From positions 1 through 64,000 of the forward strand of contig JALNYY010000002.1 of assembly GCA_023229605.1 (NCBI GenBank): a DNA stretch of 64,000 bases, given 5' to 3'. The notes under the pieces are model-generated. The model had not been told where the DNA came from. It saw only the letters and a list, made by a program, of their open reading frames with translations, and ran no database searches. This document shows positions 7,936-18,200 of this stretch, in pieces. Positions within the stretch are counted from its first letter, which is position 1, and each line of letters begins with the position of its first letter. This DNA is from Methylobacter sp. GTDB lineage: Bacteria; Pseudomonadota; Gammaproteobacteria; Methylococcales; Methylomonadaceae. A program made the position numbers and the translations under genes.

Positions 7936-8793
7936 ATGTCCCATTATCATTTCATCTCCGGTCTGCCCCGTTCCGGTTCCACGTTGCTGGCGGCTATCCT
8001 GCGCCAGAATCCCCGTTTCCATGCGGGTATGAGCAGTCCGGTGGGCGCGCTGTTTTCAGGCTTGTTGGGCCAAGTCAGCGCCGGCAGCGAATGGGGGCCG
8101 GTGGTGAACACTGAACAGCGCCGCCGGTTGTTACGCGGTTTTTTCGATAATTATTATGCCGAACAGTCCGATAAGAACGTCGTGTTCGACACCAACCGTA
8201 TGTGGTGCGCTAAATTGCCCGCTATCCTCGACCTGTTTCCCGAAGCCAAGGTGATCGCCTGCGTACGCAACGTGGCCTGGATCATGGACAGCATCGAACG
8301 CCTGTACCGCGCCAATCCTTACGAAAACACCCTGTTGTTCAACGACGACGTGGAGCGCAACACTGTTTATAGTCGGGTCGACACCTTAGCTCAGCGCAAT
8401 CGGCTGGTAGGTTTCTCCTGGTCGGCGCTTAAAGAAGCCTTTTACGGCGAACAGGCTGCATCGCTATTGGTAGTGGACTACGAATTGCTGGCGCAGGCTC
8501 CCAATAAAGTCCTGCCGTTGATTTACCGCTTTCTCGGCGAGGAGCCGTTCGAGCACGACTACGCCCAAGTCGAATACGACGCCCCGGAGTTCGACAACAA
8601 CCTGGGGCTGGCCGGGCTGCACCGCATCCGGCCTCAAGTTTCGCTGGAACGGCGCGCAACCGTCTTGCCGCCCGATTTGTTCGCACAGTACGCCGATATG
8701 TCTTTTTGGCAGGATGGGCGCGGCAGTCGCGCCAACGTCATTTCCATCCAACCGGCAGAGACGGACAGCAGCAGCGCCAAGACGACACTTTAA
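7936..8793 (+). CDS. sulfotransferase family protein
   Basis: A 285-residue protein with an N-terminal phosphosulfate-binding loop (FISGLPRSGSTLLAAIL, residues 6-22) and the downstream segment FPEAKVIACVRNVAWIMDSI that fits the 3'-phosphate-binding region. This short single-domain form is common among protein- or glycan-directed bacterial sulfotransferases. It lies between the collar/sulfotransferase pair and the giant DUF4347 gene. Modification of a surface polymer or of the exported protein is an inference from position only. Confidence 0.8.
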   Translation: MSHYHFISGLPRSGSTLLAAILRQNPRFHAGMSSPVGALFSGLLGQVSAGSEWGPVVNTEQRRRLLRGFFDNYYAEQSDKNVVFDTNRMWCAKLPAILDLFPEAKVIACVRNVAWIMDSIERLYRANPYENTLLFNDDVERNTVYSRVDTLAQRNRLVGFSWSALKEAFYGEQAASLLVVDYELLAQAPNKVLPLIYRFLGEEPFEHDYAQVEYDAPEFDNNLGLAGLHRIRPQVSLERRATVLPPDLFAQYADMSFWQDGRGSRANVISIQPAETDSSSAKTTL

Positions 8794-8823
8794 CTAATTA
8801 TTTTGCCCCAATTGAGAGTCGTC

Positions 8824-8940
8824 ATGAGAATCTTCGAGCATATTAACAATAAACTCAGCAAGCCCGTGAGCTTGAGTTCGCTTAGAGTCCTCGTTGGTTT
8901 TTGTAAGGATGTTTCGCGTAATGACAAATTTAAACGATGA
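8824..8940 (+). CDS. small open frame, 38 residues, uncertain
   Basis: ATG 8824 opens a frame beginning MRIFEHINNKLSKPVSLSS and ending in a basic tail. No domain is recognised. The rest of 8794-9225 holds a MITE-like repeat (9053-9162) and the leader of the giant gene, so this frame may be incidental. Confidence 0.25.
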   Translation: MRIFEHINNKLSKPVSLSSLRVLVGFCKDVSRNDKFKR

Positions 8941-9052
8941 GGGCGGGGTTCAAATCTTGTCCAGCCGGCAGCGTTGGTTGTTCTACACAGCTGATATTCA
9001 AGCTTTTCGATTTCCAGCCGCTAACATGCCCAATGCTTAGGATTTGGTTAAA

Positions 9053-9162
9053 AATAACTTACCGAAAACCACTATTTTCGCTCGTCAAGCCGTTCGTGCT
9101 GACCCTTCGACAAGCTCAGGGCGAACGGAAAAATTTCATCCGATCAATATCGGGAAGTTATT
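9053..9162. repeat. MITE-like element, copy 1
   Basis: It starts AATAACTTACCGAA and ends GGGAAGTTATT, so the two ends are near-perfect inverted repeats. Inside is a CTCAGGGCGAACGGAAAAAT block shared with copy 2 at 21271-21371. Similarity extends a little outside, from GATTTGGTTAAA before the left end. It is noncoding and lies just upstream of the giant gene. Confidence 0.7.
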
Positions 9163-9225
9163 ACTAACCATATCCTTAATTAGACTTCCCTCAGTCCCGA
9201 CACCATTAATGCTAGAGAGAACACC

Positions 9226-12200
9226 ATGAACTTTATCAAATCACCGTTCAAAGAAAAATCAGGCAAAACAAATTCAAGCCTGTCGACCTCTGTACTTTGG
9301 GGTGACTCTCAGCACAAGCCCCGCCGGACCATGATCGCTCTGGAGCCACGCCTGATGTTCGATGGCGCGGCGGCGGCCACTGCTGCGGATGTAACGGTGC
9401 AAGATGCCCCTCCGACTGTGGATCAAACTGCGCAAGCGGCCGATGCAAAAGCGTTGCTGGACGCAGCCGCAGCCTATGTGCCGCCGGTGGCGGATAAAGC
9501 GCCGCCCGCCGATGTAGTGCCGCCCGCGCCGGAGATGGCCCAACCTGCCGTTGCTGTGCCGCACGAAGTTTTGTTCGTGGATGGCCGCATTCAGGACTAC
9601 CAAGCCGTGGTGGCGGCTGCCGCTCCCGGTGCCGAGGTGGTGGTGCTGGATCCGAACCGCGACGGCGTGATGCAGATCGCCGAAGCCCTGAAAGGGCGCA
9701 CCGGCATCGACTCCATCAGTATCGTATCCCACGGCGACTCCGGCTTGTTATTGCTGGGCGATGTAGGCCTGTTCAGCGGTAATATGGACAAATACACCAG
9801 CGAACTGCAAACCATCGGTAACGCCTTGACCGCTAATGGCGACATCCTGCTCTACGGTTGCGATGTGGGCGCGGGCAGCGCTGGTCATGCCTTTATCGAC
9901 ACTCTGGCAGCCATCACCGGGGCCGACGTCGCAGCATCCTCCAACAGTACCGGCGCTGCCGGTTTAGGTGGCGACTGGAACCTGGAAATCACCACCGGAA
10001 CTATTGATTACTCATCGGCTTTGGATGTATCCAAATTGTCGAACTACGATCATCTGTTAGTCACAACCAGTGTCAACACTGTTGCGCAATTGCAAGCCGC
10101 TATCGCTACCGGCAATACCGACAATGTGGACGACATCATCACCCTTACCGGCAACATCACCTTCGCCTTGGCTGGCGATGCCATCACCATTAATGTGACC
10201 GACAATCATAAAATGACCATCGTCGGCGGCGGCTTTACCCTCAGTGGCGCCAATCTCGCTAGGGTGCTCAACATCACAACGACTGGAACTGGATCTGTTG
10301 AAATTGACAACCTGACCATCACTAATGGCTTTGTAACCGGTGACGGCGCTAATGGAAATGTGACAGGTGGAGACGGTGGAATAGGCAAGGCAGGAGGAGA
10401 TGCACTTGGTGCTGCTATTTACAACGCAGGGACACTGACGATTAGCGGCAGCACGATTACTTCAAATAAGGCGGCTGGTGGCGGTGGTTCTGGCGGTAGC
10501 TCTTCTGGATATGGCGATGGCGGCGGCGGCGGCGGTGGATTTGGCACTACATTTGGTGGTGCCGGTGGTACCAGCCACGGCTCAGTTGGTGCAGCGGCGC
10601 CGACTGCGGCTTCCGCAGGCACGGGCGGAAATGGCGGAAATAATAAAACTGGTGGAGCGGGAGGCGGTCGTGGCGGCAGCACCAGCGGTGGGGCAGGAGG
10701 AGCCTATGGGGCTTATTCGTCCGGTGGCAGTGGCGGAACGGCCAATAGTGGTGGTGGTCTCGCGATTGGCGGCGGCGGCGGCGGCACTGGTCTTGATAAA
10801 GCAGGCGGCGCCGGGGGTAATGCGGCTGGCGGTATCTACAATACCAGCGCAGGAATTATCACTATCCTGACCAGTACCATTACCAACAATATTGGGGCCG
10901 GTGGCGGTGGCGGTGGCGGCACCTACGCTGCTGCCCCTGGAGTTAATGGCGGCGCCGGCGGTGCCGGTATTGGTGGCATTTGGAATGCCGGTGGTACGGT
11001 ACGTATGGATTCCGGCAGCTACGCCACAATGGCTACGGGAAATACGGGAGGTGGCGGATCTGGCGGACTCGCTCCTGGCGCTAGCACGGGTGCCGCTGGT
11101 AGCGCTGTCAGTAAGATATCGACTACCTCGGGTACGACAATCACCAATTATACTCCTCCCGCAGCGATCACCTCGGCCGCCTATGACGCCTCTACCAACG
11201 TGCTGGCGGTGACAGGCGCCAACATGACTACCGGCGACACCATCGATCCCACCAAGCTGACGCTGACCGGCGAGGGCGGCAATACATACACGTTGACCAG
11301 CTCCAGCGTGACCGCCAGCAGCGCCACTGCGTTTTCGATAACCCTGAACGCCGCCGACCAGATCAACGTGGAAGGGCTGCTGAACAAGAACCTTACCTCA
11401 TCGGTGACTAGCAACACTACTTACAACTTGGCGGGCGCAGCGAATTGGGATTCCACAGCGTCGGCTCCAGCCGATACTACCGGCAACGGCATCACCGTCA
11501 GCAACGTGCAAACTCCCACCATCACCAGCTCTACCTACGACGCCGGCACGGGTACTCTGGCGGTGACCGGTACAAACCTTGTGAAAGCAAGCGGGGCGAC
11601 TAACGACATTACCGCCAATAAACTCACGTTTACCGGCGAAGGTGGAGCAACCTATACCTTGACGGATACCTCGAACGTCGAGATTACCTCCGGCACCGCC
11701 TTTACCATTACCTTGAGCGCTACCGACAAGGCGGCAATCAACCAGATGATTAACAAAAACGGCACAGCGTCGACCAACGGCACGACCTATAACCTCGCCG
11801 CTGCCGACGATTGGAACACCGTTATTACCGGTGGAGACATTTCTGACGCCACCGGCAACGGCATTACTGTCAGCAACGTTGCAGTACCGGCCATCACCTC
11901 GTCCACCTATGATGCCTCCACGGGATCTTTGGTTGTTACCGGAACCGATTTCCTGAAGCTGAACGGCGCGACCAACGACATCGTCGCCAACAAATTCACC
12001 TTTACCGGCGAAGGCGGGGCGACGTATACCTTAACCGATAGCTCGAACGTCGAGATTACCTCCGGCACCGCCTTTACCATTACCTTGAGCGCCACCGACA
12101 AGGCGGCGATCAACCAGATGATCAACAAAAACGGCACAGCGTCGACCAGCGGCACCACCTATAACCTCGCGGCCGCCGAAGACTGGACAGCCGGAGCGGC

Positions 12201-15200
12201 TGCCGGGGTCACCGATGCCGACTTGACCGGCAACGGCATTACTGCCAGTAACGTGGCGGTTCCTGCGATCACCTCGTCCACCTATGATGCCTCGACGGGA
12301 TCTTTGGTTGTGACCGGAACCGGTTTCCTGAAGCTGAGCGGCGCGACCAACGACATCGTCGCCAACAAATTCACCTTTACCGGCGAAGGCGGGGCGACGT
12401 ATACCTTAACCGATAGCTCGAACGTCGAGATTACTTCGGGAACCGCCTTTACCATTACCTTGAGCGCCACCGACAAGGCGGCGATCAACCAGATGATCAA
12501 CAAAAACGGCACAGCGTCGACCAGCGGCACGACCTATAACCTCGCGGCCGCCGAAGACTGGACAGCCGGAGCGGCTGCCGGGGTCACCGATGCCGACTTG
12601 ACCGGCAACGGCATTACTGCCAGTAACGTGGCGGTTCCGGCCATCACCAGCGCTACTTACGATTACAATACCAATATCCTGGTGGTAACCGGCACCGGCT
12701 TCCTGTCAAAGTCTGGCGCTACCAACGATATTGATCTCACCAAACTGACATTTACCGGAGAAGGCGGAGCGACTTATACGTTGACCAATGCCACCGGTGT
12801 GGAGATTACGTCGGCAACCTCGTTCTCGGTCACGCTCAGCGGAGCCGACCTGACCAACGTGGAAGCATTGCTGAACAAGGACGGTACGTCGTCGGTGAGC
12901 GCAACGACTTATAACGTGTCGGCTGCGGCAAGCTGGAACCGCGGCGATTCGAGCAACGGCAGCGACACCACCAATGCCGTCACTGTGAGCAACTACGCCG
13001 CCCCGACGGTGACCTCGGCCACCTACGACGCCAGCACCAACGTGTTGACCGTGACCGGCACCAATCTGGTGTCTAAGAGTGGCGCAGCCAACGATGTCGC
13101 GGTTTCCCTGCTTACGCTGACGGGTGAGGGCGGAACTTATACGTTGACTTCATCTGACGTCGAAATTACCGATGCCACTACGTTTTCGGTGACGCTGAAC
13201 GCCGCAGACCAAGTAGTGGTGCGGGGGCTGTTGAACAAAAACGGCACATCGTCATCCGGCGCCACTACCTACAACTTGGCTGCTGCCGAGGACTGGATGG
13301 CTGGCACCGCGGTCGCGACGGTTGTGGCAGACCTTACCGGCAACGGAATTACGGTCAGCAATGTTCAAACGCCGACTATTACGTCGTCTACCTACGATTC
13401 GGACACCGGCGTACTGACGGTAACCGGCACCAATCTGTTTAAGAAGGTCGGCGCCAATAACGATATTGATCTCACTAAGCTGACCTTTACCGGTCAGGGC
13501 GGTGCGACCTATACGCTGACCAACGCTACCGGTGTGGAGATTACTTCGGCAACCTCGTTCACTGCCACGCTGGCCGGGGCGGACAAAACCGGCGTCGACG
13601 CGCTGCTAAACAAGATCGGTACCAGCGCCAATGACTCTACCACCTACAATCTGGCTGCCGCCGATGACTGGATGACCGGGGCGGATGCTGCGGCCAATAT
13701 AGCCGACGCCTCCAATGCCATTACCGTGTCTATTTCCCCGAAAATCACTTCGGCTACTTATGACGCAGCTACCGGCAGTCTGGTGGTGACCGGCACCAAC
13801 ATGCAGGCTAAGACAGGTGCGGTCAATGACATTACCGCCGCGAAACTGACGTTCACCGGCGAGGGCGGGGCAACTTATACCCTGACCGATTCTGCGGATG
13901 TGGAACTCACCAGCGCGACATCGTTTACGGTGGCCTTAAGCGCGACCGACAAGGCAGCGATCAACCAGATCGTCAACAAAAACGGCACCGCTTCAACCGG
14001 CGCTACCACCTACAACTTGGCTGCAGCCGATGATTGGGACGCTCAAGTTACCGCCGGTGACACCTCGGATCTGACCGGCAACGGCATCACGGCCAGCAAC
14101 GTGGCTGTGCCGACCATCACCAGTTCGACCTATAACGCTGCCACCGGCTCATTGGTAGTGACCGGCACCGGCTTCCTGAAGCTGGCCGGTGCGACCAACG
14201 ATATCGTCGCCAGCAAGCTGACTTTCGTCGGCGAGGGCGGGTCAACCTACACTTTGACGGACACTGCGAACGTGGAAATCACTTCGGGCACCGCGTTCAC
14301 GATCACGTTGAGCGCCACCGACAAGGCTGCGATCAACCAGATCGTCAACAAGAACGGCACCGCTTCGACCAGCGCGACCACCTATAACTTGGCCGCCGCT
14401 GAAGATTGGGCGGCAGGCGCCGATGCGGCGGTGGTCGTGGCGGATCTGACCGGCAACGGCATCACGGCCAGCAATGTGGCCGCGCCGACTATTACCAGTT
14501 CGACTTATGACGCCACTACCGGCTCGCTGGTGGTGACCGGTACCGGCTTCCTGAGCAAGAGCGGCGCGACTAACGACATCGTAGCCAACAAGCTGACATT
14601 CACCGGCGAAGGCGGGGCAACCTACACCCTGACTGACACCGCGAACGTGGAAATCACCTCCGGCACCGCGTTCACGATCACACTAAGCGCCACCGACAAG
14701 GCCGCGATCAACCAGATCGTCAACAAGAACGGCACCGCTTCGACCAGTGCGACCACTTATAACCTGGCGGCCGCCGAAGACTGGGCGGCAGGCGCCGATG
14801 CGGCGGTGGTAGTGGCTGACTTGACCGGTAACGGCATCACCGTCAGCAACGTGGCGGTGCCGACTATTACCAGTTCGACCTATGACGCAGCTACCGGTTC
14901 GCTGGTAGTGACCGGCACCGGCTTTCTGAGCAAGAGCGGTGCGGCCAACGACATCGTCGCCAACAAACTGACTTTCGTCGGCGAGGGCGGGGCAACCTAC
15001 ACGCTGACCGATTCTGCAAACGTGGAAATCACCTCGGGCACCGCGTTCACGATCACGTTGAGCGCGACCGACAAGGCCGCCATCAACCAGATCGTCAACA
15101 AGAACGGTACCGCTTCGACCAGCGCGACCACTTATAACCTGGCTGCAGCCGAAGATTGGGCGGCGGGCGCAGATGCTGCGGTGGTGGTTGCCGACCTGAC

Positions 15201-18200
15201 CGGCAACGGCATCACGGCCGGTAATGTCGCGGTACCGGCCATTACCAGCTCTACTTACTATGCCAACAGCGGCGTATTGGTGGTGAGCGGCGCCGGTTTT
15301 CTGTCGAAATCCGGCGCAAGCAACGACATCGTCGCCGACAAACTGACTATTACCGGCGAAGGCGGCACAACCTATACCCTGACCGACACCGCGAACGTGG
15401 AAATCACTTCGGGTACCGCGTTCACGATTACGTTGAGCGCCACCGATAAGGCTGGAGTCAACCAGATCGTCAACAAGAACGGTACCGCTTCGACCAGCGC
15501 GACCACCTATAACTTGGCCGCCGCTGAAGATTGGGCGGCAGGCGCCGATGCGGCGGTGGTCGTGGCGGACCTGACCGGCAACGGCATCACGGCCAGCAAT
15601 GTGGCCGCGCCGACTATTACCAGTTCGACTTATGACGCCACTACCGGCTCACTGGTGGTGACCGGTACCGGCTTCCTGAGCAAGAGCGGCGCGACTAACG
15701 ACATCGTAGCCAACAAGCTGACATTCACCGGCGAAGGCGGGGCAACTTACACCCTGACTGACACCGCGAACGTGGAAATCACCTCGGGTACCGCATTCAC
15801 GATCACGCTAAGCGCCACCGACAAGGCCGCGATCAACCAGATCGTCAACAAGAACGGCACCGCTTCGACCAGTGCGACCACTTATAACCTGGCAGCCGCC
15901 GAAGACTGGGCGGCAGGCGCCGATGCGGCGGTGGTAGTGGCTGACTTGACAGGTAACGGCATCACTGTCAGCAATGTGCCGGTTCCAACGATTACCAGTT
16001 CGACCTATGACGCCGCCACCGGTTCTCTGGTAGTGACCGGCACCGGCTTCCTGAGCAAGAGCGGAGCGATCAACGACATCGTCGCTAACAAACTGACTTT
16101 CGTCGGCGAGGGCGGAGCAACCTACACCCTGACTAACACCGCGAATGTAGAAATCACCTCGGGCACCGCGTTCACGATTACGTTAAGCGCCACCGACAAG
16201 GTCGCGATTAACCTGATCGTCAACAAGAACGGTACCGCATCGACCAGCTCCACCACCTACAACTTGGCCGCCGCCGAAGATTGGGCTGCGGGCGCCGATG
16301 CGGCGGTGGTAGTGGCTGACTTAACCGGCAACGGCATCACCGCCAGCAACGTGGCGGTACCCGCCATCACCAGCGCTACTTACGATGCTGTCACCGGCTC
16401 ACTGGTAGTGACCGGCACCGGCTTCCTGAAGCTGGCCGGTGCAACCAATGACATCGTAGCCAGCAAGCTGACGTTCACTGGCGAGGGTGGGGAAACTTAC
16501 ACGCTGACCGATTCTGCAAACGTGGAAATCACCTCGGGCACCGCGTTCACGATCACGTTGAGCGCGACCGACAAGGCTGCGATCAACCAGATCGTCAACA
16601 AGAACGGTACTGCTTCGACCAGCGCGACCACTTATAACCTGGCTGCCGCCGAAGATTGGGCGGCTGGCGCCGATGCGGCGGTGGTCGTGGCCGACCTGAC
16701 CGGTAATGGTGTCACGGCCAGCAATGTTCCGGTGCCAACGGTTACCAGCGCCACCTATGTCAACAATACTGGCGTGTTGGTAGTGACCGGCGCCAACTTT
16801 GTAAAAAGGGCAGGTGCTGCGAATGACATTGATGTCGCAAAATTGACTGTTACCGGCCAGGGGGGGGCTACTTACACCTTGACCGGTACTGCAAATGTGG
16901 AAATTACTTCTTCCACCGAGTTTACGGTGACCCTGACGGGGGCAGACAAAGCCGGCGTCAATGCCCTGTTCAACAAGACCGGCTTCAACGCCAACGACAG
17001 CACGGTTTACAACTTGGCGGCCGCCGAAGATTGGGCGGCCGGGGCTGATGCTGCGGTGGTGGTGGCCGATCTTACCGGCAACGGGATTTCGGTGACCGCC
17101 AATGCCGCCCCCACCTCCAGCAACGGTACGGTCACGGTCAATGAAGACCATGCATACACTTTTGCCGCCGCCGATTTCCATTTCAGCGACGCTGACAGCG
17201 GCGACACCCTGCAACTGGTCAAGGTTACCGGTTTGCCGGGAGCGGGTACGCTGACGCTGAATGGGGCTGCGGTTACCGCTAATCAGGCCATCACTGTGGC
17301 GGATATTAATGCCGGCAACCTCAAGTTTACTCCAGCAGCTAATGCCAATGGCGCCGGCTATGTGAGCTTCACCTACCAGGTCAGCGACGGTAAGGACTAT
17401 TCAGGCTCAAGTTATACCGAAACCATCGATGTCACTGCGGTCAACGACGCTCCCGGCTTCACCAAGGGCGCCAACCAGACCGTCAACGAAGACGCCGGTG
17501 CGCAAATGGTAAATGGCTGGGCGACAGGCCTCAGCAAAGGCCCTGCTGACGAAAGCGGCCAAACTCTGAGTTTTGACGTCAGCAATGACAACAACGCGTT
17601 GTTCAGCGTACAGCCGACTATCGACAGCAACGGCAACCTGAGCTACACCCCGGCGGCCAACGCCAACGGCAGCGCCACCGTGACTGTATCTATCAAGGAT
17701 AACGGCGGCACGGCCAATGGCGGCACAGACAGCAGCGCCAGCCAGACCTTCACCATAACCGTGAACCCGGTCAACGACGCTCCCGGCTTTACCAAGGGAG
17801 CAGACCAGACCGTCAACGAAGATGCCGGAGCGCAAACAGCGAGCAACTGGGCGACCGGTCTTAGCGCAGGTCCGGCTGACGAAAGCGGCCAAACCCTGAG
17901 CTTTACCACCAGCAATAACAACAACGCGTTGTTCAGCGTACAGCCGACTATCGACAGCAACGGCAACCTGAGCTACACCCCGGCAGCCAATGCCAACGGC
18001 AGCGCCACCGTGACTGTATCGATCAAGGATACCGGCGGCACGGCCAATGGCGGCACAGACAGCAGCGCCAGCCAGACGTTCACCATCACGGTGAATCCGG
18101 TCAATGACGCCCCCGGTTTTACCAAGGGCGCAGACCAGACCGTCAACGAAGATGCCGGAGCGCAAACAGTGAGCAACTGGGCGACCGGACTTAGCGCAGG

